From: Phytophthora colocasiae
Taxonomy: Eukaryota > Oomycota > Peronosporomycetes > Peronosporales > Peronosporaceae
Length of the DNA stretch: 64,000 bases
Direction: 5' to 3'
Assembly (NCBI GenBank): GCA_018806915.1
Contig: JAGKQI010000073.1
Location: 1,178,001-1,242,000, forward strand
Shown here: positions 22,797 to 33,033 of the stretch, piece by piece
How the letters are laid out: the number at the start of each line of letters is the position of its first letter
Position numbering within the stretch: position 1 is the first letter of the stretch
The notes under the pieces: generated by a model
Databases searched by the model: none
What the model was told of the DNA's origin: nothing
What the model saw: only the letters and a program-made list of their open reading frames with translations
Position numbers and translations under genes: made by a program

Positions 22797-23035
22797 CCAC
22801 AGTTTTTCTTTGCAATCTCAAGTACGAATTATGTTCGTTTGAAAGCCTAGCCCTGTGCATTTCAGTGTCTTTAACATGTACATGTGAGCAAAAGAGACAT
22901 CGCGTACCTTTTTCTCAGAGCGTCTTTGCCAGCACTTTTCGTCTGGTGAAGTTATATAATAACTTAACTAGATAAGGTTTTTCGTCTTTGTTGAGTCGAC
23001 ACATAACCAGGTCGTGATTCTCCCCAAATTTCAAG

Positions 23036-24055
23036 ATGGCGAGCAACGAAGACTCTGATGAAAGCATCGACGGGCTCGGTATGTTTCCTTCTAGCACTGA
23101 TCAACTGCTGTGTGATCCACACTCGCACAAGCGTACAGCTCGTCTGTGGAGGCAGCCTCGCCGAACGAAGGCTACCAGAGAGACTCCGCCGAGCAGAGCC
23201 AAACGTTCATGACAAGAGAGAAGCACTCGGTGACAACAGCACGTGGTCATGGACAAGCACAGTATGAATCACCGGCGACAAGTGCAACACCTGAGACCTA
23301 GCAGGTCCCCTAAGATCTAGCTCTTCCTGCAGGAAATCGGGAGGGACGAAGAGAGGAAGACCACCGAAAAACAAGACGAAGGTGCCGTTCAGCTGGACAG
23401 AGCCTCGTATTACGATTCTCCTGCGCCATCGCTTCATCGTGCTAAAAGATCGTTTTGACAACGGCAAGGCGAACCAATTGTGTAAAGAGAGCTGGCGTTT
23501 GCTGGCTAGTAGCGTCAGCACCGCCGTGGGCACGGAGGTCGATGTGGATCAGTGCAAGAATAAGGTACGGCATATTAGTGTTTGATCAAGTTTATTCGCT
23601 AACATATAATGTTCATTTGTCGCTCATAGATAAAGCACATGCAACGATTGTGGCACTCGTACAACAACGTTCGCGACCAGACAGGAAATGCTACACCGCC
23701 TGAAGAGCCACCGTGCTACAATCTAATGCATAGCATATGGTCTAAAAGCAATGGAATGAGCTCGACTCCATTTATCTCATCCGTTCGACAACCTGCACCG
23801 ACGCAAGCCCTCGCTGTTCCAGAACGTGCCTCGGTCACGACTCAAATCCCTCCGTCAAAGTCTGAAACACAACGACCAAAAAAAAAGAACAAGACGCAAA
23901 GCGAATATGTTGCCGAAGGGATGAAACTTTTATCCAAGAGCATATCTGAGGTCGCCTCCGCAATTTCAAAGCCAGCAAGTGAAACCACGCCGAGACCATG
24001 GACCAACAAGTGCTACAGACGCTTGCCGAAAGCCAACATCGCCAAAACCAGCTAA
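23036..24055 (+). CDS. PIF/Harbinger Myb-like DNA-binding protein
   Basis: This is the accessory protein of a two-gene PIF/Harbinger transposon. In this superfamily it binds the element ends and brings the transposase to the nucleus. The trihelix/SANT-like domain is encoded at 23382-23640 (WTEPRITILLRHRFIVLKDR, ESWRLLASSVSTAV) and interrupted by a clean 65-nt intron at 23565-23629 (GTACGG donor, GCTAAC branch, CATAG acceptor). Splicing gives CKNK-IKHMQRLWHSYNNVRDQ. A basic patch (RPKKKNKTQSEYV) and a Gln-rich end follow. ATG at 23036 (MASNEDSDESIDGL) with a donor just after is a likely first exon, but the join between about 23080 and 23380 is unresolved, so the 5' structure is uncertain. It lies tail to tail with the transposase. 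Confidence 0.6.
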
Positions 24056-24138
24056 CGGCCCAACTTCTGGAGCACCAACAGCAACAGTCGAAGGCAATGC
24101 AGTTGATGTTAGCCCAGCTCACGAAAATCAGCGAGAAT

Positions 24139-25257
24139 CTACCCGAGAACAAGTGACATGATCCCATTCCGTTTAGCAATTGCTAGGCCTCGAACTGTCC
24201 GGGCTGAAACTGGATCTGGTTCATCATTGAACTCATTGTTGGTAGGCTCGCCAGCTTCATTAATTTCAGTTCCATCTCCCAGCAAAATGAAAATGTTATG
24301 AATGATAACTGCTGCGGCAATAATACGGCACGCTTTGTGGACTGTCTTTTCAGCCATCACGGTCTTCAACCTGCAAAACCTTCCTTTCAAGTGCCCAAAT
24401 GTAATCTCCACTGACATTCTTGTACTTGAATGAAGTTTGTTAAAGCGTTTCTGTCTAGCAGACAGACGTCCACCCTCCTCTCGCTCGATAAAAGGTGTGA
24501 GCAACCACGGATAGAGCGTGTAGCCAGAATCACCGATCAAATGTGTTTCGATGGGCATTCTTGTGCGCACTAGACTACTTGAAGGTGCAAAATTCCACAC
24601 CTTTTTGTCGGACCAGGAGCCAGGATACATATCAATAGCCATAAATTTTAAGTCCGTGTCAACAATGGCCTGCATGTTGATTGCCGTGTAGCCCTTCCTA
24701 CAGTAGAAGCCTTCGTAGTCTGCAGGCCGTTGAATTCGAAATAATGATCGAGAGCTCCAATCACCCCAGGGATACCTTCTTGCGCCTAAATTCATGTTCT
24801 ACTTGCCTCCAGTCGGTCAAAGTATCAGGAAACTTTACCACTTCGTCCAAGATGTCCACGAGAAATGCCGTTAGTTCGTCAACCGATTCAAACAGCACAG
24901 ACTCATTCATACCCATCGATGCTGCAGTGGCACGATAAGTACCGGATGACGCCAAAAAATACAAGACGCCACCAACTCTCTTGGCAAAACTGTGCTCTTT
25001 GTGTGTGCGATTCCTGAACTCAAAGTTTCGGCAGCGCAAGAATTCTAGCAAGCCGAAGAAAGTCACTCTGCTGCAACGAATGTTTTTTTTAACCACTTCT
25101 CTCCATTTGGGTCTTCTAGCAAATCGTCGATGTCCACGATCCCGGTCACTGTCAGGAGCTGGGTGGGGGGTGCTCTACATGAGGTCAGCGCCATTACAGC
25201 CCCCCCTGCCATCCCCGCAGCGCAAACGCTGAGTGCTGCCGCCTTCGAGGCATCCAT
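24139..25257 (-). pseudogene. PIF/Harbinger transposase (DDE_Tnp_4), frameshifted
   Basis: Minus-strand domains in order: an N-terminal helical region (VTFFGLLEFLRCRNFEFRNR, RVGGVLYFLASSGTYRATAA), then GVIGALDHYFEFN spanning frames. Next is YCRKGYTAINMQAIVDTDLK with the first acidic residue, then YPGSWSDKKVW. HLIGDSGYTLYPWLLTPF holds the second Asp. SVEITFGHLKGRFCRLK holds the Glu. The end is VHKACRIIAAAVIIHNIFI. The DDE residues and the HNIF motif are present, so the fold was intact recently. Frameshifts at about 25085 (T run) and 24780 break it. Its 3' end is 83 bp from the Myb-like gene's stop. No terminal inverted repeats were identified with confidence. Confidence 0.8.
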
Positions 25258-25297
25258 CGGACGATCAGACGGCTTGCTTTAACCAGATGACTTTTTG

Positions 25298-25326
25298 CTT
25301 TAACTACCTCCCGGAGGTAGTTAAAG
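25298..25326. repeat. 29-bp palindrome bounded by TTAA
   Basis: CTTTAACTACCTCC, one central C, then GGAGGTAGTTAAAG. It contains a TTAA in each arm and ends two bases before the TTAA target of the complete piggyBac element. It looks like two short TTAA-CTACCTCC ends joined back to back. Confidence 0.85.
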
Positions 25327-25331
25327 TTTAA

Positions 25332-25345
25332 CCCCTCCAAACCGG
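25332..25345 (+). repeat. piggyBac left terminal inverted repeat
   Basis: CCCCTCCAAACCGG, directly after TTAA. Confidence 0.85.
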
Positions 25346-25368
25346 ATGTAGCATAATGCTACATAGTC

Positions 25369-25406
25369 AAATCTCTTAAGCTGAATATATTCAGCTTAAG
25401 AGATTT
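25369..25406. repeat. 38-bp perfect palindrome, subterminal
   Basis: The left arm is AAATCTCTTAAGCTGAATA and the right arm is its exact reverse complement with no spacer. It sits about 37 bp inside the left end. With a 2-base bulge, symmetry extends further outward (GTC/GAC). Confidence 0.9.
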
Positions 25407-25555
25407 TTGACTTGATTTTTGTATGGGTGTCCTTTCCTCCGAACACAGGGTATACAAACATCAAGTGCAAAAGTTGTTTCGTTTCTGTACACGTATTTTT
25501 ATGTCCAGGCGAATATAGATGCAAGTTTGTCGAAAATCAAAAAAATAACATTTAG

Positions 25556-28500
25556 CAGGTACTTTGGGATGCTGCGGCTGATGTGTATGCTTTCTTAAAG
25601 GAGAAGGTCCGTTCCCGCCCAAACGAGTGGCCCAGAGACTCTCAGCCCCGCCGCATTTTCCAAATCTGCCTCATTCAAGAATTTGCGGGCGGAGGAAGCA
25701 AGTCAAGCCACGAAATGGTGAGTGCGCGTGGCAAGATACTACGAGACAGCGAGGTCACTGCCCGTGACCTGTCCTTCAAGTCTGTGTGGAGAGAGCTGAA
25801 GGCAGAGGGGTGGACGCGGAAGCCACCGCCACGTCGGAGCTTGGAGGACCGCTACAAGTATATCAGACCAGCGGGTCATGCGAACGGGACGGTTGGCATC
25901 GACTACTTTTTGGGCGATGAGAGCGTGCTGGAGTACTATGCGAATGGTACGTTTATCAAGTGCGTTGCTGGTCAGCAGTCTTCTAACAAGCATTCTTTGA
26001 CTACAGTGCTGAGGAACCGGGCTGCCGCGTCTGCACGAGCGTCGAGCCGCTCTACTCGTCTTGATACTACCAACAGTACGTACAATGCTGCATACCACCC
26101 TGCATATTATGTTGCATCTAATACCGTATGATATGTTGCATCTGATATTGCAGCTTTGCAACGGCGCCGTTCAAACTTTGCCCACGCTGCAGAGGCTACG
26201 ATTCATGCGATTGCATCTGTCAGTACCGTTGAAGCCGAAGGTAGAGACTGTCATTATCTGTAATCTATACCGTGACCAACAATATGGTTCGTTGTATGTA
26301 TAGTAGAACATGAAGCTAGCGCAGCACCTCAGCTGACAGTTGAAGAGGATCTCTTGTCTGCAGAATCCGCTCCGACCACGCCAACCCGCTCTCGACCAGT
26401 CTCTCCGCTTATAGCGACGTCACCTCACATTGACCGTGACGTACTAGAGGTAGCGGACGATGATACGCCATCGCTGGCGTCGGTATCGAGTGCGGGTGAT
26501 GACTCAGCATGGGTTCCAACGGCAGACGGTGATGATGCTTCCGTCGCGACAGCAGACGACGATGACGCTTCTGTCGCTTCGATTGAAGTGCAAGATGGTA
26601 CGTAGCATCTTATGCTGCATCATAAACTGGATCTAAGCTGAATATGTTCCGGATTCGAAGTATTGACATTTTTCTCTGTTTGGTATGTGAAGACGATGAA
26701 GATGATCTGAGCCTACGGGGCAGCGAGCTACTATCAGACAACTACGACGGTTTGAATACTGTCGCCGCCGATGACAACGAAGATCAGTATGGAGCAATTG
26801 GGTCGGGTGATGAGGCTGAACACGATGATGTGGACACTGGCGAGTACGACTCTGATGAGGGTGCAGGGGCTCGATGCATGCCAGATGACATTGTGGATGA
26901 TCCTGAGGAGACGAAGTCGGAAGTTGCCGCTGAAGTGCTTTTTGCCGAGCGCTGTTTGGAGAGCTTTGGAGGGATGGATGAAGTGCTTGCGGGTAACCTG
27001 CAAGATGCGGTGCTGCGAGGCATGGCGGCAACGGGTTGGGAGGACGTCGAGCAGCCGGACGTCTACGAGCACATGATGGCGCCCTACGAACCGGTCAACA
27101 ACGCGACCAGCTACCCCGGCTTGCGTCAAGGCTATTCGGGTCCAACGGCGGAGGCATTGCGGCACGGTGACTCTCCAATGGTGCTGTTTTTCTTCTTCCT
27201 ACCCGTTGTGCTGTGGCAGCATATTGCTGTCTGTTCAAATGAGTATCATCGGGAGATGTTGCCACTACGGATTGAAGCTGCGTATTTACGTTACCGGAAA
27301 AAGCAACAGCGTAACACTGATCTTCCCCGCAAGACTCGCCGAGACATTCAGCAAGAGCTTGAATCCATGAAGCCCATCATGCCCCACGAGCTTTGCCAAT
27401 TTGTCGGCTTACTGGTCGCAAGGACGATTGCTCCAAACCGCGAGAAGCTATCCAACCATTGGAAGACAACTGACGTCGGGGCGATTTCGCGAGGCTGTTT
27501 CGGTTCGGTTCTGGCGCGTGATCGGTTCATGGAGATCTCGAAATAGTCACTTCAACCCGAACAATGATCCTCGAGCGCATACAGACCGCGCGTGGAAGAT
27601 AAGGAAGCTTGTCGAGGTGCTGCAACGGACCTTTGCTCGTGGGTATGTTGCGCCCTCACACCTGGCATTTGATGAAGCTGTGCTACCTAGTCGGTCGTCC
27701 TTCAACAAGATGAGAGTCTACATGAAGGACAAGCCCCACAAGTGGGGCACAAAGCTCTTCATGTTGTGCAGCGGCATCACTGCGTACTGCATTCGGTAAG
27801 TTTTTTTTGGACTCCGGTTCCATCTATGCTGAATTATGCAGTTTACTAACTATTTTTCGGTGAAACTATGCTGCATATGAACAGCTTCGAAGTTATACTG
27901 TGGAAAAAAGCAGCATGCAAGCGACGCTCACAACCTGACATGAAGTCGGGCCCAGCTGCTGTGGTTAGAAATTTGCTGGAGGTGTTCGGACCCGAAGCTC
28001 GGAAGCAAGGCATGCGGCTGATTGTCATTGATCGATTCTACACATCGGTGGCGTTGGCCATCCAGCTTCTCCTCATGGGGTTTTTCTGCGTTGGCACAAT
28101 CATGACGAACCGCCTCGGATACTGCAAAGAGGTCGTTGAGAAGAAGAAGAGCCGTCCCCGGTCTGTAGAGCGAGGGTCGTTCAAGGTAGCTAGGTCTAAA
28201 CTCGTCCCAAACATGGCGGCAATTAGTTGGTGGGACTCGCGACCTGTCCACTTCCTGTGTACAGGTGGAAGCACAGAAATTGACAGAGTTGGCCGTCAGG
28301 ATGGTGCGGAAAAAGTTGAGGTCCCATGCCCCAGAGTGGTGAAAGACTACCACGCCTTCATGGGTGGTGTGGACGTCCACAACCAGCTGAGGCTGCAACG
28401 CTACTCTCTCCAGCGCTCACTCCGTTTTCGGAAGTACTACAAGTCGCTAGCGCTGGGACTGATCGACTTAGCGATTGTAAACAGCTACATTGTCCACAAG

Positions 28501-29048
28501 GCCTACCACAAGAACAAGACTTCAAAGCCCTTGACGTACGTCAAGTACATGATCAAGCTCCATCTCCAGCTGACACAACTTCGCGCTGCAGACATGTACG
28601 AAGGAAACACCTTCGGTTCGCAAGTCCATATCAGCGCGCCAGCGTACACTACTGTGCCAACTGGTCCCAGTCAACAATCAAAGCACGTCGCACAGCAGGT
28701 CGATGAGTGGCGCGATCAGGACAAACAAGCCAAGAGACGTCAACGAGCGTGCAAAGTCTGTTCTGCCTTGCGCACCGACACCAAGCGAGCGTCAACGACG
28801 TCGTTCTTCTGGGTGACTGCAGTCAAATGGGACCGGTATTTCTCTGCATGAAAGGTCGCCGACAAGTCCGCGGACTTACAATGACGTGCTGGGATATATG
28901 GCACAACGAGTGGTCAAATGGAAAATTGATCCCTGTGGAGAGCGCGAAGCCAATCCGTATCCGTCGGAAGGCAGCTGATACGGCTTCAGAGCCACCATCA
29001 ACTCCTGGTACTCCTGCTTCGCGCAAGAAGCGCCGCACAAGCCCGTAG
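25556..29048 (+). pseudogene. piggyBac transposase, six exons, two single-base frameshifts
   Basis: Five introns have clear sites and keep frame: 25947-26006, 26076-26153, 26241-26303, 26598-26692 and 27796-27894. Exon 1 is open from an AG at about 25558 with no in-frame ATG, so a further 5' exon is likely. The N-terminal part (YKYIRPAGHANGTVGIDYFL) is followed by a long acidic region. The core then reads PHELCQFVGLLVARTIAPN, LAFDEAVLPSRSSFN (Asp 1), IVIDRFYTSVALAIQLLL (Asp 2) and MGGVDVHNQLRLQRYSLQ (Asp 3). The C-terminal zinc ribbon (CKVCSALRTD, GDCSQ) and basic tail end at 29048. A +1 change at about 27530-27540 and a one-base loss at about 28810 disrupt the frame; otherwise it looks intact. 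Confidence 0.85.
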
Positions 29049-29636
29049 ATGCTAGGCTGCATATTAGACTGTTAGTAAGCTGCATAATATGCAGCCTTAT
29101 CGTATATGTGTTACCTTTTGACTAGCATTGATTCACGTATCTACATGTACTACGCTCGCTGAAAGTTGGTGTGTGCACGTTTTCACACGTTCCGATCCTG
29201 ACCTGCATCTTTGATGCCTTGCTTACGCACATGATATAGCGTGTCGAGTGTTGCTTTGCCAGCTGTATTCTTCTTCATTTGTAGTTTGTATTGTGCAAAG
29301 AATGGTTACGGACACACCATGTGCTTGCGAGACTTGTAGGGGTGACACCCCTACTTCGCTTATGGCATTTTTGTATGGGAAGTATCGAATTCTGAATTTT
29401 GGAAAATGGAGACTACCAGGGTTCATGTTTCTGTTCGTAGGGGTTGGTGAAGCGCCCTGTCACTTTCCACCGTACGCTGCATTATGCCTCTAAGCTTGCA
29501 GGATATGCAGCTTGTGTGCTACATTAGCACTGCTTTTTCACTGACCCGCCTGTGTTGCCATCCCCTAAACATTTTGGCATACAAACTCTAAGCTTAATAA
29601 AGTAGCATATGCAGTTTATATGTTCCTGAGAGCTCC

Positions 29637-29650
29637 CGGTCTGGAGGGGT
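29637..29650 (-). repeat. piggyBac right terminal inverted repeat
   Basis: CCGGTCTGGAGGGG, directly before TTAA at 29651-29654. Confidence 0.85.
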
Positions 29651-29654
29651 TAAT

Positions 29655-29963
29655 TGTCTAGTTAAGACAGACTAGCCAATAAAAGGAGAGTCAGGTTATG
29701 GAGCGACTTAACTTAATCAGACGAAAGCTGGTAAAGACGCTCTCACATCTAGTCAAATGAGTTAGAGATATGTGCTAGTAAAGGACCTACCTTAATGACT
29801 ACTCTATCTTATTGGTCAAAAACCTCTTTGTGTCCTCGAAACTGCAACGGCGACATACAAGTCGAGCCTCGACACTGCACCTCCACGTCATCTCCATCGC
29901 CCGATATCTCCGCACCTGTTGGACCTACCAAGCTCTGACCGGCTCGAGCGTGTTCTCACGACA
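29655..29963. other. Junction between transposon zone and host genes
   Basis: About 300 bp with no gene. GTCTAGTTAAGACAGACTAG-like partial symmetry lies right beside the TTAA. The remainder is presumably the promoter and 5' leader of the next gene. Confidence 0.4.
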
Positions 29964-30842
29964 ATGAACTACCTGGATGCCGCTCGCTGCGCTCCATGGA
30001 TCGTCGTGTACTTGGCTGCAGGTGTCGGCGTGCTCGTGAACTTTCTAGGCGAAGTCTACTCCAATGCCATCGATGTGTGCGAGATGTACCCGCAATTCTC
30101 CTTCTACGATACGATTCTGGAGGAGATGAGCATGCACCACACGCGGCTGCCGCTGCTGCGCGTGCACGTTCCCACGCTGCATCTTCTAGGGGCGTATACA
30201 GCTGCGTATGCTGCCAAGTACTGGGGATTGCTGGATTGGGGCTGGCCGCTTCTTCTGGAACTATTATCAGGCCGCTGGCTGTACCATCAAGTTTTCGAGG
30301 TTCTTCCAACTTAGTATGTTGAGCAAGGCATTGAGTTATGTGCTGTAGTTTGATGAGTTACTGACGTTTGTTGTGTGCACTACAGTCTACCTTTCGTGTT
30401 CTCGGAGCCGGATGTGCCTGAGCTTTTGTCTGAAGATGAAGCTAGAGGACTAGAGGACGAGGATGATTTTGACGATGTGCCACCTTCGCCACCCGTGGAT
30501 AACGACGCGTGCAATGAAGCCTTAGCGAAGCTGGTGCAGGTGAAGATGCAGCACGCCAATCGGACGATCCTACGGCCAGATGACTGGCTGGTGTTCGACC
30601 CTGTACAGGAGAAGCTCGTGCTGCAAAAAGAAGCAACGCATGTGAACGGAACTGTGCTCGATGGGCACAGCAATGGCAGTGTAAACGGCAAGGTGTCGCT
30701 CCCGCGAGCACAAAAACCGTTAGGAGATAACCAGGCCGCTGCAGCAACGTGCGCAGCAGCTATGCGGGTGGAGAAGGACGTTGGCACAGCAGCGCTGAAC
30801 CAGCCGCAGGAAGTCGCTCCTGGGATCAGGAAACGCGTATAG
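29964..30842 (+). CDS. Small membrane protein with acidic cytosolic tail, unknown function
   Basis: There are two exons (29964-30313 and 30386-30842), joined across a 72-nt intron with GTATGT donor and CACTACAG acceptor, giving 268 residues. ATG 29964 is the first ATG of the frame. Residues about 10-28 (WIVVYLAAGVGVLVNFLG) and about 70-100 are hydrophobic and likely membrane segments. The second half is acidic and disordered (SEDEARGLEDEDDFDD), then contains DDWLVFDPVQEKLVLQKE. I recognise no family. The intact splice and codon structure make it a real gene. It is the first host gene after the transposon block and is convergent with the minus-strand gene that ends at 30965. Confidence 0.75.
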
Positions 30843-30964
30843 ATCTCCTTCTCCAGGCATCCATCCTATTTGTGCGAGCTGGACGTGCAACATCAGCAGA
30901 AGTAAGTAAATAAGTCGCTCTCTCGCCTGCTTTTCTATTTTGTTTCTCTTGTTCCTCTCAGGTT

Positions 30965-32818
30965 CTATTGTGAAGTGTACACCGTCTCCTCTTCAAGTGG
31001 TGTCGGTATATTCGCAATTTGACGCCAAAGACGAGCTGACCCGCCAAATGCAAAGCTCATGATGCGTTTAAGCGCTTTGGGAGGCATTTGGCCGTGCTTG
31101 TCGCCGCTGGCAAGCTGACAACAGAGCTGGATCCCGCGGAGTACTGCACTGGGTGGCATATGACCGCCACTCGCAACAGTCCAAGAGCGAAGTGCCGGAA
31201 CCAGACACTGCAGGCTTGCGAGTGACAGCGACAGCAATTGGCTCTTCTTGGACCAAATGACCCGCCCACGTGAAGAGATGAAGACGAAGTACTCCGCGTC
31301 CCACAGAGTCATACTCGTGCCTTGACCCATACACGCATACCGCAAGTGCTCCAAACAACCATCAAAGCCCTGATTGCCAGGTGCTGGGAAAATCTTGCTG
31401 CAAACCTTGGAGTTGAGTACTTCCTGGGGGTAAAACGCCCGCAACTCGTTCATCACCACTTCGTTATGGCCGCAGACCTTGCCGAACACGCCACCCCATT
31501 TGTCTGCATCGACGGGCTCCTTGTTCGGTGTCCACTTGCTTAAAAAGCTTGCATCATTAGACTTACGAGATGCACAATATTTTTTGCGAACCAGAAGCGA
31601 AGTCGAGTCCTTCGATGCACCATGGCGGACTGCGCCCTCCCACTGACCGCCGTGTGCTCTGCCCTCGGCAAGATCCATCCACTGAGTCTGCGCAGACGTG
31701 CGTTCATCCGTCATGGCTGTACCTACAGCAGCGTTCACAGTGACGAGACCGAGGACTTCCAGCTTCTCCCGACGATGCTGACTATCAGTTTCCTGTACCG
31801 CTCCAGTGTTGCTGCTACTCGCCTTAAGACCAGGAAGTTTACGCGTGAGAACCACGTACAGCTTTTCGGTCAACGCCTGCAGCCTCTGTTCATCAGGGGT
31901 CATTGCACGCTTCTTCTTCTTCTTCCCGTCATCTTCGTCATCCAAATCCGCTCCTTTGGCAAGTTTCCGAGCCCACTTCTCATCGTCGTGCTCAGTCTTT
32001 CCAATACGCTGGGAGATGTCAACAATTTGACTCGCCAGCTTCAGGCGAGCCTGAAGTTGCTGCAAACACGGCGCCGTAAGCTCCGGTCGAAATGCACTCG
32101 AGTTCACCAGCTCCTCTCCAGTTCCAGATTTCACATGATGCACATGAGCAAACTTGGCCGTCGCGACGTCCTTGGCTGCACTGTTCACTTCCCCAACCAG
32201 TGCCACATCTGCCTTGGCATTGGCTGTACTAGCCAGCAAATGGTCCGTCGTCACTAGCACCAGAGCGTGTGCTGGGGACGTCACTGTTAGAGAAGCTTTG
32301 AGTCTCTGTACAGTCTCATTCCTCTGTCCAGCCGTCATCTTGCGATGCAGCGCCACCGCTTGCAAGCCAAGATGCTTGATCATGCCGGCCAATTGAGCAG
32401 GTGATGTCTCACTATGAGATGGCAGAGCTACTACACAGGGTCTCGGAGTATTGTGGCACAACAAGATCCAGTACAGTCCTCCTAGCTCATCAGTATCCTT
32501 CTTCACTTTGAGGACAGTACAGGACGCTCCTCCACCTTCTTCAAGCGTCAACTTCGCTGCACTGGATACTGCCACATTGCTGACAATTGTATTGTCCTCC
32601 TGCGCTTTCCTACGCTTCTTGTTGGTTCTCTGAGCTGCATTGTTGTCCGTTTTGCGCTTCTTGGGCTGGTTTTGAGCCTTCTTCTTGCCTTTCTGAGGAG
32701 GTTTCGAGACTGCACGAACTGCCCCATGCAGCATAGAAGGATTTACAACCACTAATGCGTCCCCTTTCGGTCCTGAAGGCCGCTTAGCGCCTGACGCGCG
32801 ACCTCGATGCTTGCCCAT
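30965..32818 (-). CDS. MAK5/DDX24-related protein lacking the DEAD-box ATPase half
   Basis: A single 617-residue frame. The N-terminus is very basic (KKRKTDNNAAQRTNKKRRK), consistent with nucleolar location. Residues about 125-245 resemble a divergent helicase C-terminal RecA domain. PCVVALPSHSETSPAQLAGM followed by LGLQAVALHRKMTAGQRNET fits the motif IV region, and HALVLVTTDHLLAS sits where motif V (TDxxARGxD) belongs but lacks ARGxD. No motif VI arginine finger is visible. The next helix (RLKLASQIVDISQRIGK, DDEKWARKLAKGADLDDED) resembles the segment after the helicase core in MAK5/DDX24, a 60S ribosome-biogenesis helicase. The C-terminal 190 residues (WGGVFGKVCGHNEVVMNELR) are unknown. Walker A and DEAD motifs are absent, so ATPase activity is unlikely. 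Confidence 0.55.
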   Translation of the reverse strand: MGKHRGRASGAKRPSGPKGDALVVVNPSMLHGAVRAVSKPPQKGKKKAQNQPKKRKTDNNAAQRTNKKRRKAQEDNTIVSNVAVSSAAKLTLEEGGGASCTVLKVKKDTDELGGLYWILLCHNTPRPCVVALPSHSETSPAQLAGMIKHLGLQAVALHRKMTAGQRNETVQRLKASLTVTSPAHALVLVTTDHLLASTANAKADVALVGEVNSAAKDVATAKFAHVHHVKSGTGEELVNSSAFRPELTAPCLQQLQARLKLASQIVDISQRIGKTEHDDEKWARKLAKGADLDDEDDGKKKKKRAMTPDEQRLQALTEKLYVVLTRKLPGLKASSSNTGAVQETDSQHRREKLEVLGLVTVNAAVGTAMTDERTSAQTQWMDLAEGRAHGGQWEGAVRHGASKDSTSLLVRKKYCASRKSNDASFLSKWTPNKEPVDADKWGGVFGKVCGHNEVVMNELRAFYPQEVLNSKVCSKIFPAPGNQGFDGCLEHLRYACMGQGTSMTLWDAEYFVFISSRGRVIWSKKSQLLSLSLASLQCLVPALRSWTVASGGHMPPSAVLRGIQLCCQLASGDKHGQMPPKALKRIMSFAFGGSARLWRQIANIPTPLEEETVYTSQ

Positions 32819-33033
32819 GCTCGCTGGTTAAATGGACACAGGCGTCGACTATTTTTCACTTGATCTCAGTATACTTGACGCGCATCAACATGTTGACGCG
32901 CAGAGTTTTCTTGTGGTGCAGCTTGTGGTGTACACCACACCACATAATCAGGCGTACGTCAGTCTCTGGTCGTCATTCGTCCAAGTTGCCCCAAACGTCA
33001 CAAGCTTTACCACCGGATAATAACAGCTTAACG

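Larger units (their letters stand above)
25328..29654 (+). mobile_element. Complete piggyBac element with TIRs and TTAA target duplication
   Basis: TTAA at 25328-25331 is followed by CCCCTCCAAACCGG. The far end is CCGGTCTGGAGGGG followed by TTAA at 29651-29654. The terminal inverted repeats match at 13 of 14 positions. Between them (4319 bp) lies one intron-containing piggyBac transposase gene. Subterminal palindromes lie at 25347-25365 (ATGTAGCATAATGCTACAT) and 25369-25406. TTAA duplication is the hallmark of piggyBac integration. Two single-base frameshifts in the gene suggest recent immobilisation. Confidence 0.9.

Noticed and set aside
22905..25300. AGCA...TCTGGT words near both ends of the Harbinger region as terminal inverted repeats
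   Set aside because: Similarity needs several gaps and no TAA/TTA duplication flanks it.
31622..32257. 211-codon plus-strand frame opposite the MAK5-like gene
   Set aside because: Antisense shadow with no motifs and a biased composition mirroring the real gene.
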